Of a stretch of DNA of 64,000 nucleotides, positions 43,736-51,813 are shown in pieces. The stretch is from Thermoleophilia bacterium UBA6103 (GTDB lineage: Bacteria; Actinomycetota; Thermoleophilia; UBA2241). A model generated the notes under the pieces. The model saw nothing but the letters and a program-made list of their open reading frames with translations, was not told where the DNA came from and ran no database searches. Positions within the stretch are counted from its first letter, which is position 1; the number at the start of each line of letters is the position of its first letter. The position numbers were made by a program, and so were the translations under genes. Location: positions 1 to 64,000 of the forward strand of contig DIWP01000019.1 of NCBI GenBank assembly GCA_002423545.1, read 5' to 3'.

Positions 43736-44007
43736 ACGTAGCCCGGTACGTCGCCGTGGCGTTCCAGATCTCCCACCGTGGCCACCACGATGTCGTACGG
43801 CACCCCGATGCCCCGCAAAGCGCGGTACAGCTGTTGCGCCGTTCGGCGTCGGTGCACGCCGTCCGGCACGATCACGAGGAGATCGATGTCGCTGTCGGGG
43901 CGCAGATCACCGCGCGCAGCGGAGCCGAACAGGACGATGCGTCGTGGCTGCGCCTCCGCGACGATCCGGCGCACCATCTCGTCGATCCTGTCGCCGACGG
44001 GTTGCAT
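43690..44007 (-). CDS. MNT-type nucleotidyltransferase domain protein
   Basis: 105 residues. The minimal nucleotidyltransferase motif is complete: VLFGSAARGDLRPDSDIDLLV (GSxxRGxxxxxSDIDLxV), with two catalytic Asp of DID and a later beta-strand Asp at YDIVV. In MNT/HEPN modules such a protein is the antitoxin that AMPylates the HEPN RNase. No HEPN gene is adjacent, unlike the second pair at 47212-47845, so it is an orphan or acts alone. Convergent with the antitoxin gene, overlapping by 46 bases. Confidence 0.8.
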   Translation of the reverse strand: MQPVGDRIDEMVRRIVAEAQPRRIVLFGSAARGDLRPDSDIDLLVIVPDGVHRRRTAQQLYRALRGIGVPYDIVVATVGDLERHGDVPGYVYRRALAEGIDVYAV

Positions 44008-44148
44008 GCTCGAACCCTACACGTGTGTTCGCCGAAGCCGGAATGGCCGGGGGCCGCCGTGCAGTACCCAGCCTGAGTTTCTATTGCCGCTTCGTATCTC
44101 TCAGGATACACTTCAAACACGCTTGTCTCACGACCTGTGGGGGAACGC

Positions 44149-44466
44149 ATGACGACGACCAGGGGCCGGCCCACTCGGCCCGCGCAGACCGCGACCTTCC
44201 CATGGGATCCGGTGGAGTACCTCCAGACGGAGGAGGACATCGTCGCCTACCTCGAGGCGGCCCTCGACGAGAATGATGCGGCCGTGGTGGCTGCCGCCCT
44301 GGGCGACATCGCCCGCGCCAAGGGCATGACCCATGTCGCCCGCGAAGCCGGACTCGGGCGCGAGAGCCTCTACAAGGCGCTCTCGAGCGGCGGCAACCCC
44401 GAGTTCGCCACGGTGCTGAGAGTCGTGCGCGCTCTGGGCCTCAGGCTCCACGTGGCGACACGCTGA
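44149..44466 (+). CDS. Addiction-module antidote protein (HigA-like)
   Basis: 105 residues from ATG 44149; an alternative GTG is 12 bases upstream. Signature of the putative addiction-module antidote family: FPWDPVEYLQTEEDIVAYLEAALDENDAAVVAAALGDIARAKGM, then the HTH VAREAGLGRESLYKALSSGGNPEFATVLRVVRALGL (conserved SGxxPxFxTVxxVxxALGL). The partner RelE-type toxin normally lies immediately upstream, but no such frame is present in 44008-44148. Orphan antitoxin; DNA binding to its own promoter is expected of the family. Confidence 0.8.
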   Translation: MTTTRGRPTRPAQTATFPWDPVEYLQTEEDIVAYLEAALDENDAAVVAAALGDIARAKGMTHVAREAGLGRESLYKALSSGGNPEFATVLRVVRALGLRLHVATR

Positions 44467-44522
44467 GCGCATGCCTCTCCTCGCTGTCGTGGACCCCATG
44501 CAGGTTGGGAGTCACATAACTT

Positions 44523-44549
44523 GTATGCCGTACAACTTGTATGGCATAC
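44523..44549. promoter_or_regulatory. Inverted-repeat operator and promoter candidate upstream of ATPase
   Basis: GTATGCC-N13-GGCATAC is a perfect 7-base inverted repeat; ACTTGTATG also occurs twice in direct orientation. TTGTAT (44521) and CATACT (44545) are 18 bases apart and could be the -35 and -10 of the ATPase gene at 44605, so the repeat would cover the promoter. Confidence 0.5.
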
Positions 44550-44604
44550 TCCCTTACATGATCCTTCTCATGCTCCCTGACATGACCAACGCATACTTCC
44601 TCGC

Positions 44605-45990
44605 ATGAGCGACGCTTTTCACGATCGCACCGCCGAGCTGCGTGAGCTGGAAGACACGTGGCGCGAGCAGGCGGCGCGCCTCGTCCTGGTGTGGGGCCGA
44701 CGCCGCGCCGGCAAGACACGCCTGCTCGGCGAGCTCGCCGACGGGAAGAGAGCCGTGTTCTACGGCGCCACCCAGCAGTCGAGCGCGGCCGAGCTTGCGG
44801 GCTTGTCGGAAAGCGTACGACGCGCAGTACAGCCCTCGGGCGCCGATCTGCTGGCCCTGGGCGACTTCCCCTCCTGGGAGGTCGCCCTCGAGTACCTCGG
44901 CGAGCAGGCTGCCGCGCGTCGGCTGCTGGTGATCCTCGATGAGTTCCCGTATCTCATCGACTCAGAGCCCGCCCTGCCGTCGCTCATCCAGCGCTTCTGG
45001 GATCATCGCGGCCGCGCCACCCGGCTCATGCTCGTGTTGTGCGGCTCGGCTCAGTCGGCCATGCTCGATCTGCAGAAGGCCCGCGCACCTCTGTTCGGCC
45101 GCATCGACCGCCGACTGCACGTGCGGCCGTTCGCCTATCCGGAGGCGGCACTCTTCACGCCCGGCCTCTCGCCCGCCGAGCTGGCGACTGTGTACGGCAC
45201 GCTGGGCGGCATGCCTGTCTACCTGTCGCGCTGGGACGTCGGCAGAGGCCGCGACGCCAATCTCCGGCGGTTGTTCGGCGATGCCTCGTCACCGCTCGTC
45301 GAGGAGGGCGAGTTCGTCCTCACCAGCGAGCTGCCGGAGGCCGCCGGCTACTTCCGCATCCTGCACGGCGTCGCCACCGGTCACCGCACCTTCAAGGCCC
45401 TGAGTGACTTCGCCGCGATCGACATCAAGCGTCAACTCGACCGCCTGCTCGAGCTGGGGCTCGTCATACGAGAGGTGCCGGTCACTGAGGATCCCCTGCG
45501 CTCCAAGCGCGTCGTGTACCGCGTGGGAGACAACTTCCTCGACTTCTGGTTCCGCTTCGTCTTCCGCCGCCGGGCGGACATCGCCCGCGGCCTGGGCCGC
45601 GAGGTGGTGGACCGGATGATCCTGCCGCGGATGAACCACTACATGGGCGAGGTGTGGGAGGAGATGTGCCGCGAGTTCCTGCGGCGGCAGGCGGCACAGG
45701 GCGCCCTGCCCACCCCCGTGTCGCGCGTAGGCAGGTGGTGGAACCGCGATCACTCGGTGGAGATCGACGTGGTCGGACTGGATGACCGCAAGGTGGTGCT
45801 GGCCGGCTCCGTGAAGTGGTCGCGATCGGTGGGTCGCAGCGAGCTGCACCGCCTGCAGGCAGCCGTCGAAACACTCCCGGGCAGGGCCGAGCACGTGCAG
45901 CTCGCGCTCTTCGCCCGCGAAGCTGTTCGCGGCATCGACGCCGACGAAGCGCTCACGTTCACCGGCGCGGACCTGTACCGCATGCCGTGA
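44605..45990 (+). CDS. DUF234 archaeal-type ATPase (P-loop plus nuclease-like tail)
   Basis: 461 residues. Walker A GRRRAGKTRLL (about residues 31-41), Walker B LLVILDEFPYL (about 110-120), GSAQSAML sensor, and LGGMPVYLSRW. The middle holds a winged helix (KALSDFAAIDIKRQLDRLLELGLV). The C-terminus is the DUF234 region with FLDFWFRFVF and a PD-(D/E)XK-like tail HSVEIDVVGLDDRKVVLAGSVKWS, where K follows VLAGS. Archaeal ATPase-family proteins of this type are abundant in genomic islands; the role is unknown. Unlike the related gene at 21813, this one is complete. Confidence 0.85.
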   Translation: MSDAFHDRTAELRELEDTWREQAARLVLVWGRRRAGKTRLLGELADGKRAVFYGATQQSSAAELAGLSESVRRAVQPSGADLLALGDFPSWEVALEYLGEQAAARRLLVILDEFPYLIDSEPALPSLIQRFWDHRGRATRLMLVLCGSAQSAMLDLQKARAPLFGRIDRRLHVRPFAYPEAALFTPGLSPAELATVYGTLGGMPVYLSRWDVGRGRDANLRRLFGDASSPLVEEGEFVLTSELPEAAGYFRILHGVATGHRTFKALSDFAAIDIKRQLDRLLELGLVIREVPVTEDPLRSKRVVYRVGDNFLDFWFRFVFRRRADIARGLGREVVDRMILPRMNHYMGEVWEEMCREFLRRQAAQGALPTPVSRVGRWWNRDHSVEIDVVGLDDRKVVLAGSVKWSRSVGRSELHRLQAAVETLPGRAEHVQLALFAREAVRGIDADEALTFTGADLYRMP

Positions 45991-46040
45991 CCGTCGGCGC
46001 CTGGGCGGGCAGCGTGCGCCGCCCGCCCCGTTCTATTTCC

Positions 46041-46120
46041 GCCGTCATCCCGCCTGCGCAGATGGCGCCGATCCACGCCGTCATCCCGCCTGCGCAGATG
46101 GCGCCGGTCCACGCCGTCAA
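46041..46120. repeat. 36-bp tandem repeat, 2.2 copies
   Basis: The unit starts GCCGTCATCCCGCCTGCGCA and repeats at 46041, 46077 and (8 bases) 46113, with one mismatch (A/G) near the end of the unit. It contains a nearly self-complementary GCCTGCGCAGATGGCGC. Non-coding; lies between the ATPase and a convergent small membrane protein gene. The copies abut with no spacer, so this is not a CRISPR. Confidence 0.85.
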
Positions 46121-46386
46121 TCGATATGCCAGTCAAGCCCGCAGAGCCGCCCCAGGGCGCAGATCCCGTGCGCGATACCGAGGCCGATGGCCGTCAGCAG
46201 CGTGAAGCACAGCGGCAGCACGACCGTCTCCATGGCCAGCAGGCCCACCAGTCCCCAGAAGCCGTAGCGCACAAAGATGAAGAAGTCGAGGACGAGGCTG
46301 CCGATCGCCAGGGCGGCGAACAGCAGGTACGCGATCGCCGTGCCGATCATCAGGAACACCGATCCGGCCGTCTCCCATCTGCTCAT
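46117..46386 (-). CDS. Small membrane protein of unknown function
   Basis: 89 residues from ATG 46386. Two membrane helices are clear, about residues 10-37 (VFLMIGTAIAYLLFAALAIG) and 47-72 (LVGLLAMETVVLPLCFTLLT), with a short charged tail. I do not recognise the family. The stop lies in the end of the 36-base tandem repeat. Short length and accessory location make expression uncertain, but the coherent two-helix layout supports a real gene. Confidence 0.5.
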   Translation of the reverse strand: MSRWETAGSVFLMIGTAIAYLLFAALAIGSLVLDFFIFVRYGFWGLVGLLAMETVVLPLCFTLLTAIGLGIAHGICALGRLCGLDWHID

Positions 46387-46426
46387 GGCCGTTCCCCTAT
46401 GCGACTCATCACCACATATCGAGTCT

Positions 46427-46495
46427 GACCCCTCGCGGTGACGGAACCTCCGCCTTGCCGAGTGGCACGGCCACGCTCGGCGAGAGTCAGGGGTC
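46427..46495. repeat. Long imperfect palindrome, REP/MITE-like
   Basis: Outer arms GACCCCT (46427) and AGGGGTC (46489); inner stem GCCGAG-TGGC-ACG-GCCA-CG-CTCGGC (46457-46481). The GACCCCT/AGGGGTC ends resemble common REP-type inverted repeats. No transposase lies nearby. Confidence 0.5.
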
Positions 46496-46499
46496 GTGA

Positions 46500-46680
46500 G
46501 CTTCGGCCTCGTCTGCCTCACCGACACGCTCGGACTCGAGGTCGGCCTGTGGGTCCCGTGCGACCTCTGAGCCACGGAGGCGGCCGAGCTGAGGCGAGGC
46601 GACGAATCGTGACCCTTGCGCCGACCCGATCGTCTACCCCGCCCGGCCGTCGTCACCCTGGCGACTCCCCGTGACGTCCG
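46500..46680 (+). pseudogene. XRE gene 3'-end relic, copy B
   Basis: Text LVCLTDTLGLEVGLWVPCDL-stop corresponds to the last 20 residues of the XRE protein at 42514, and the following DNA matches the downstream DNA of relic A (42930-43090). No upstream part of the gene is present. Confidence 0.5.
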
Positions 46681-46737
46681 GCATGCTTGGGCGTGAGCCC
46701 GACCACCACCGTCTTCAGGGATTCGCCGCAACGTGAA

Positions 46738-46764
46738 CAGTACACTATGATGTCTCGTATACTG
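46738..46764 (+). promoter_or_regulatory. Operator/promoter of phd-like antitoxin
   Basis: CAGTACAC (46738-46745) and GTATACTG (46757-46764) form an imperfect inverted repeat, the kind of site Phd-type antitoxins bind. TATACT (46758-46763) is a good -10. The antitoxin ATG is 20 bases downstream. Confidence 0.5.
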
Positions 46765-46783
46765 TATCGACTCGGAGGATGGC

Positions 46784-47065
46784 ATGGCTCTCTTCAGACC
46801 ATCGGCAGACGTCCGGCCGGTCACGGAGTTCCGTGCCCACGCATCGCGCGTCATCGAGCAGGTGCAGACCACGAAACGCCCCGTGGTGCTCACCCAGCAC
46901 GGCCGGAGCGCGGCGGTGCTGCTCGACGTCGAGGTCTACGAACGGCTGATCGACGAGGTGGCCGTCATCCGCGAGCTGCGCACTGCGGAGTCCCAGCTCG
47001 ACGCCGGCATGGGCATCCCGCATGAGGTGGTCGCCCAGCGGCTGCGGGAACGCCTCCCTAAGTGA
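46784..47065 (+). CDS. Phd/YefM-family antitoxin
   Basis: 93 residues. DVRPVTEFRAHASRVIEQVQTTKRPVVLTQHGRSAAVLLDVEVYERL is the Phd/YefM fold (the diagnostic part is RPVVLTQHGRxAAVLLxxxxYE, residues about 32-52). The antitoxin binds its operator and a RelE/Doc-type toxin. A toxin would usually follow immediately; after 47065 there is only about 145 bases with no recognisable frame. A nearly identical but broken copy is at 47917-48198, on the far side of the MNT/HEPN pair. Confidence 0.8.
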   Translation: MALFRPSADVRPVTEFRAHASRVIEQVQTTKRPVVLTQHGRSAAVLLDVEVYERLIDEVAVIRELRTAESQLDAGMGIPHEVVAQRLRERLPK

Positions 47066-47211
47066 CGACCCCTACAGAGTCATGTATCGGCGGGGCACGC
47101 AGTCCGTCGAGATAGCGGCGGTTCGAGACAGCGGCGGTCCACCATCACACGCGCCGAGCCGCGGAGTGAACCATGCGCTGACCGTCATGCCCGACTACCG
47201 CTCTTCGCTGC

Positions 47212-47556
47212 TCACTCGCCGTCTTGATCGAGCAACGGCTCCAGCGCCGCCATAAGGCCCGGCAGCTCTTCTACCACGACGGCCCAGACGATGTCGTAGC
47301 TGACGGATCTATAGCCGTGGACCAAGCGATGGCGCATGGCGATGATCTCCCGCCAGTCCACGCCGGGATGAGCTTCCTTGAATGAAGCGGACAGCTGGCT
47401 GGCCGCTTCTCCGATCGTCTGGAGACTGTGGGCGACCGCCTTGCGCGTGCGCCTGTCGGCCACGAAATGGTCATGGTCATAGCCGTACGTGAACTCCAGC
47501 GCATCGCGTGCCTCAAGAACTATGTCTTCGACCAGCACCGGATCGTCAGGCTGCAT
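47212..47556 (-). CDS. hepT: HEPN RNase toxin, HepT/DUF86 family
   Basis: 114 residues. Helical protein with the HEPN catalytic motif R-x4-H in MRHRLVHGYRSV (about residues 74-85) and the preceding GEAASQLSASFKEAHPGVDWREIIAM. HepT cuts RNA (tRNA in studied cases) and is silenced when its MNT partner adds AMP to a tyrosine near the RX4HXY site; the Tyr of HGY is present. Start ATG overlaps the end of the MNT gene by 11 bases, as is usual in this toxin-antitoxin family, so the pair is apparently intact. Confidence 0.85.
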   Translation of the reverse strand: MQPDDPVLVEDIVLEARDALEFTYGYDHDHFVADRRTRKAVAHSLQTIGEAASQLSASFKEAHPGVDWREIIAMRHRLVHGYRSVSYDIVWAVVVEELPGLMAALEPLLDQDGE

Positions 47557-47845
47557 ACAGCTCCTCGGTGTGGCGCAGGACGCGCTTCTTCATCAGCGGG
47601 TTCAGGAACTCCGCCTCGACGAGGTCGATCGTGCGCCCGCCGAACAGCTCACTCAGCTCGTCGTAGATCTTGTAGATCTGCCTGCCTTCGAAGTCATCGA
47701 GGAACTCAACGAGCACGTCGACGTCGCTGTCCGGACCGAAGTCGTCCCGCAGCACCGAGCCGAACAGCGCCAGGCGCTTGACCGCCCTGCGGCGACAGAT
47801 CTCCTCGAGCTCGTCCTGAGAGAACTGGATGCGAGCGTGAGTCAC
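47546..47845 (-). CDS. mntA: MNT nucleotidyltransferase antitoxin
   Basis: 99 residues from GTG 47845, with AAGGAGGT 6 bases upstream. Catalytic motif LFGSVLRDDFGPDSDVDVLVEF (GSxxRxxxxxxSDVDxxV) and a third Asp-containing strand TIDLVEAEF. Adenylyltransferase that modifies and inactivates HepT. First gene of a two-gene operon with hepT. The pair sits between the two copies of a phd-like antitoxin gene. Confidence 0.85.
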   Translation of the reverse strand: MTHARIQFSQDELEEICRRRAVKRLALFGSVLRDDFGPDSDVDVLVEFLDDFEGRQIYKIYDELSELFGGRTIDLVEAEFLNPLMKKRVLRHTEELYAA

Positions 47846-47916
47846 GCGACACCTCCTTCGAGGTCGCTGTCCGGCGACTCGATGGTCGCATCCTACACGC
47901 GAGCGAGCTTCGTCGT

Positions 47917-48198
47917 GTAGCTCTGTTCAGGCAATCGGTGGATGTCCGCCCGGTCACCGACTTCCGTGCTCACACGTCGGACGTGATCGAGCAGGTGTAG
48001 AACACGAATCGGCCCGTGGTGCTCACCCAGCACGGCCGGAGCGCGGCGGTGCTGCTCGACGTCGAGGTCTACGAACGGCTGATCGACGAGGTGGCCGTCA
48101 TCCGCGAGCTGCGCACCGCAGAGTCCCAGCTCGACGCCGGCATGGGCATCCCGCATGAGGCCGTGGCAGAGCGCCTCGGGGAGCGACTCCCGGTGTGA
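47917..48198 (+). pseudogene. Phd/YefM antitoxin, decayed second copy with an amber codon
   Basis: Aligns end to end with the antitoxin at 46784. The ATG is replaced by GTA (47917), and CAG at codon 28 has become TAG (47998-48000). From 48010 to 48165 the two copies are almost identical (two or so changes). Without a start it is best read as a pseudogene. The amber could be decoded as pyrrolysine in this genome, but the missing start makes a product unlikely; translation could restart at GTG 48016. Confidence 0.7.
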
Positions 48199-48214
48199 CA
48201 GCCCCGCTTCCCCG

Positions 48215-50749
48215 TCAGCGGCGCCAGACCTCGACGCGGTCGCGACCGTCGTCCTTGGCCTGGTAGAGCGCGGCGTCGGCCGCCTCCACAAGCTCCTCCA
48301 GAGACCCCAGCTCGGGCCGCCGGGTGCAGATGCCGGCGCTGACGGTCACCGACACCGACTCCTCGTCGATGCCCGCGCCCGCGTCCTGTGCCGCCGCCAC
48401 CAGCGCCCGGCCGGCGGCGTCTCGGATCGCCCGGCGCAGGCGCTCCACGGTCGCCGTCGCCGTGTCGTCTGCCTGCTCGGGAAGCAGCACCGCGAACTCC
48501 TCGCCGCCGTAGCGAGCCGCCAGGTCCACGTCTCGCAGCCGGTCGCTCAGCACGCGGCCGATCGCCGCCAGCACGACATCACCGACCGCATGCCCCCAGG
48601 TGTCGTTGACGAGCTTGAAGTGATCCACGTCGATCATGACCAGCGACAGGGTGCTGCCGTAGCGCTCGGCGCGCAGCACCTCGGCCCGGGCGCGCTGCAG
48701 GAAGTGGCGCCGGTTGGCGAGACCGGTCAGAGGATCGGTGAGCGCCTGCTCAAGCGTGGCTTCGTAGAGCCGCGCGTTGTTGATGGCTATCGCCGCGTGA
48801 TCGGCGAGGGCCTGAGCCAGGGCGGCCTCCTCCGACTCGTAGGCCGCCGTGGAAGCGGCCCGGACCACCAGGAACCCCTGCAGCTCGTCGCGCAGCACCA
48901 GCGGAGCGGCGACCCAGGCCGAGGAAGAGGCCTGGCGCGAGGCGACCGGCGCGTCCGCGGTGGCGCGCCCGCCGTCCGCGGCCACGGAGCGCCGGCGCCG
49001 AGCGGCGCTCACGAGGCGCTCGTCGTCGCGCAGCAGCACGGTCGCCTCGTCATAGGGCACCACCCGCTCCAGCTGCTCGAGGATGGCCCGCAGCACCTGG
49101 TCCACATCGAGCGCCGACGTGACGATCGAGGCCGCCGAGCGCAGCGTCTCGGTCTCGCGGACGCGCTGCTCGACGGCGGCGAACAAGCGTGCGCCGGAGA
49201 CGGCGACGCCCAGCTGACGGGCGATGGCCGCTGCGAAGGCCTCGTCGGAGACCGGATCATCATGCTCTGTCCGGTCCACCAGGCAGAGCGAGCCGAGCAC
49301 CTTGCCCTCATGCTCGATGGGAGCCGTCGCGTAGCCGCGCATGCCGAACGGCGCCAGTGCCTCACAGGCCATGCGGCGAGCGCTGGGCGCCGCCTGCGGG
49401 TCACCGGCACTCGCCAGCTCGACCAGCCGGGCACACGGCGTGCCCTCGTAGCCGTCGTGCTGAAGCATCCGCAGCAGCTCGTCGGGCACGCCCTCGCTGG
49501 CGGCGAGCGTCAGCCGACCGGAGGCCGTGTCGATCAGGCTCACCAGCGCGCCGCCGTAGCCGGTCACCTCGATGATGCGCGGCAACGTGGCGGCGAGCAT
49601 CTGGCCCATGCGCGGTGACGACGAGAGCGCCGCCCCCACGGCGTTGAGGCCGGCGAGCTGCCGGTTGCGCAGCTCCACCTCCTCGTAGCTGCGCGCGTTG
49701 GTCACCGCCAGCGCGCAGATCGGCGCCAGCGACGCGGCCAGGTTGAGATAGTCGGGGACGTGGTCGGGGAAGGCGCAGCCGGCTACCAGCAACTCCCCGA
49801 GCAGCTCGTCCTGGCGCTCCAGGCGGACGGCGAAGCCGCCGAGGTCGGCGAGCTGCACCGCCGGCCCGTCCATCGCCGCCAGCGCGTCGGCGGCTACGGC
49901 CGGCGAGATGCCGTCCGAGAGCGTGCGCGTCACGGCCGGCAGCACCCTGCCGCCGCGCCGCGGCTCAAACATGACGAGCGCCGGCGCGAACAGCATCTCG
50001 GCGATGTCCAGGATCCGTTCTATGGCTTCCGGCTCCTGGCGGACGCCGGCGAGGCCGCCGAGCATGTCGACCGACATGGCGTAGTCGGCCGCTCGGCGCT
50101 CCGCCACGGCGACGCGCCGCTGGGCATTTCGCAGAGCCGCCTCGCCACGGTGGCGGGCGATCAGCCGGGCCACGAACAGCCGCAGGGGCGTCAGGCCCAC
50201 CTCGTCGATCGTCGCCGGCAGGCCCAGGAAGTCGGCCAGCTCACGCAGTCGGGCGCCGGCGTCCTCGTCGACCCCGGTGTCCAACAGCACAAGCTCGTCG
50301 GCCGACTCGGCGAAGAACTCCGCCGCGGTGGCGCGATCGAACCCCAGACGGCCGATGGCGTCCCGCCAGTCGGCGAGCCAGCCCGCGGTGACGACATGCC
50401 GGCCGGCGTCGTAGTGACGCTGCAGCTCCGCCTCGCCGACGATCGGCGCCAGGCACTGCGACACGCTCACCAGCCGCATGCCCTCATCAGCCGCCGGCCG
50501 CACGCCCTCGTCTGCCGTGAGATCGGCGAGCTCCCGCAGGCAGATGCCGCCGACCACGACGACGTCGTCGCCTCGCTCGCGATAGGTGTCGATGAGCTCG
50601 CGCAGCGGCCGCACATCCGGACGCGCCACGTCGCAGACACGCGGGAACGCCACCACGTGCACGTCGTCCGGCGCTTCTGCCGCCACGGCGGCGGCGAAGT
50701 CCGTCGCCAGATCGTGGCAGACGGCAAGACAGATCGGCGGAACGGCCAT
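48215..50749 (-). CDS. DUF1638-like / GAF / GGDEF diguanylate cyclase
   Basis: 844 residues, soluble. N-terminal about 195 residues resemble DUF1638 (VVVVGGICLREL, VSQCLAPIVG, VLLDTG), a domain often encoded beside corrinoid methyltransferases. A GAF-like domain at about residues 215-340 and a second at 355-500 (PCARLVELASAGDP, YATAPIEHEGKVLGSL), a third weak one near 520-650, and a GGDEF domain at the end (residues about 675-840): DPLTGLANRRHFL, DVDHFKLVNDTWGHAVGD, and active-site RYGGEEFAVLLPE. Predicted to make c-di-GMP in response to a ligand. Last gene of the corrinoid-UroD operon (11-base gap). Confidence 0.8.
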   Translation of the reverse strand: MAVPPICLAVCHDLATDFAAAVAAEAPDDVHVVAFPRVCDVARPDVRPLRELIDTYRERGDDVVVVGGICLRELADLTADEGVRPAADEGMRLVSVSQCLAPIVGEAELQRHYDAGRHVVTAGWLADWRDAIGRLGFDRATAAEFFAESADELVLLDTGVDEDAGARLRELADFLGLPATIDEVGLTPLRLFVARLIARHRGEAALRNAQRRVAVAERRAADYAMSVDMLGGLAGVRQEPEAIERILDIAEMLFAPALVMFEPRRGGRVLPAVTRTLSDGISPAVAADALAAMDGPAVQLADLGGFAVRLERQDELLGELLVAGCAFPDHVPDYLNLAASLAPICALAVTNARSYEEVELRNRQLAGLNAVGAALSSSPRMGQMLAATLPRIIEVTGYGGALVSLIDTASGRLTLAASEGVPDELLRMLQHDGYEGTPCARLVELASAGDPQAAPSARRMACEALAPFGMRGYATAPIEHEGKVLGSLCLVDRTEHDDPVSDEAFAAAIARQLGVAVSGARLFAAVEQRVRETETLRSAASIVTSALDVDQVLRAILEQLERVVPYDEATVLLRDDERLVSAARRRRSVAADGGRATADAPVASRQASSSAWVAAPLVLRDELQGFLVVRAASTAAYESEEAALAQALADHAAIAINNARLYEATLEQALTDPLTGLANRRHFLQRARAEVLRAERYGSTLSLVMIDVDHFKLVNDTWGHAVGDVVLAAIGRVLSDRLRDVDLAARYGGEEFAVLLPEQADDTATATVERLRRAIRDAAGRALVAAAQDAGAGIDEESVSVTVSAGICTRRPELGSLEELVEAADAALYQAKDDGRDRVEVWRR

Positions 50750-50760
50750 GGCAGCCGGCC

Positions 50761-51813
50761 TCAGCCGCCGGACGCCTCCGTCAGCGGATAACGCCCGTAC
50801 TCACGCGTCGCCGCGACGATCTCCTGCAGCGTCTCGTCCGCCACCTGAAGCGGGATCTCACCGTGGTTGTCGCTGAGGATGAAGCCGCCACCCGGGCCGG
50901 CCGCGGCGATCGCCGCCCGCACCGCGGCGCGCGCTTCCTCTGGCGTCCAGCGGCACATCTCGATGCCGTTCAGGTTGCCGAGCACGCTGAGACGGCCGGC
51001 GCAGGCGGCCTTCAGCCGGCCGAGCTCCTCATGGGCGCTCACGCCCACCACAGCCGTGCCCGTCTCGGCCACCTCGGGGACTATGGGCAGGCAGCGCCCG
51101 GAGGCGAAGTGCGTGGCGGTGGGACCCTGGATCCGGGCCAGCGTCTGCCGGGCCACGGCGCCGCCCCACTGCTCGTAGCGCTCCGGCGGCGTGATATCGC
51201 TGGCGGAGACCGGGTCGAAGTAGCAGATGGCCGTCGCCCCGGCGGCGAGCTGGGCGTTGGCCCAGTCGACGCAGGACTCGATGTTCACCTGCATCAGCCG
51301 CTCGAAGAGCTCGGGACGCTCGTACATCAGCTCGATGTAGGCGTCGAAGCCCATCTGCATCACCGGCAGCGAGAACGGCGACATCACGACCCCGACGATC
51401 GGCGCCTCGTCCGCCACCCGCTCCTTCATCAGCTCTATGGCGGTGAGGGCGCGGCCCAACGGAGCGGCGTCCGCGACCCGCAGCGGTTGGAGATCGCGGA
51501 TGTCCTCCGGCCGACGCAGTATGGGCTCACCCGAGTTGGCCGGGCCATCGTCCACCCACACCACGTCGCCGCCGCGGGCCTCCACCTCCAGGGGCGCGTA
51601 CAGGAAGCCGTAGAGGCAGTCGTCGCCGTACCTGGCTCGCAGTCGCAGCTGACCTTCTGCAATGAGAGCGGGATCGTGGAAGTACTCGCGCAGGGGAACG
51701 CCGAGCTCACGGGCGCCATGCATGGTCACCAGCAGAAAGAGCGGCACCCGGTCCGGCTCCTGGTGGCCCAGAGTGGTCAGGACGCGTTGCATCGAACTCA
51801 TGCCGGGGCTCAT
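50761..51813 (-). CDS. Uroporphyrinogen-decarboxylase-family methyltransferase (MtaA/MtbA-like)
   Basis: 350 residues; start overlaps the corrinoid stop by ATGA. UroD-type N-terminus (RVLTTLGHQEPDRVPLFLLVT), then GVVMSPFSLPVMQMGFDAYIELMYERPELFERLM and the metal region THFASGRCLPIVPEVAETGTAVVGVSAHEEL (the pattern H-x5-C replaces H-x-C). The end has FILSDNHGEIPLQV where MtaA/MtbA have a Cys. It should transfer the methyl group from the corrinoid protein encoded just upstream. Zinc ligation by His instead of Cys is possible but unproven. Confidence 0.8.
   Translation of the reverse strand: MSPGMSSMQRVLTTLGHQEPDRVPLFLLVTMHGARELGVPLREYFHDPALIAEGQLRLRARYGDDCLYGFLYAPLEVEARGGDVVWVDDGPANSGEPILRRPEDIRDLQPLRVADAAPLGRALTAIELMKERVADEAPIVGVVMSPFSLPVMQMGFDAYIELMYERPELFERLMQVNIESCVDWANAQLAAGATAICYFDPVSASDITPPERYEQWGGAVARQTLARIQGPTATHFASGRCLPIVPEVAETGTAVVGVSAHEELGRLKAACAGRLSVLGNLNGIEMCRWTPEEARAAVRAAIAAAGPGGGFILSDNHGEIPLQVADETLQEIVAATREYGRYPLTEASGG

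Noticed and set aside
46041..46120. CRISPR array
   Set aside because: Units abut with no spacers and only two copies; no cas genes.
47998..48000. Pyrrolysine in a Phd antitoxin
   Set aside because: The same copy has lost its start codon, so decay is the simpler reading of the TAG.
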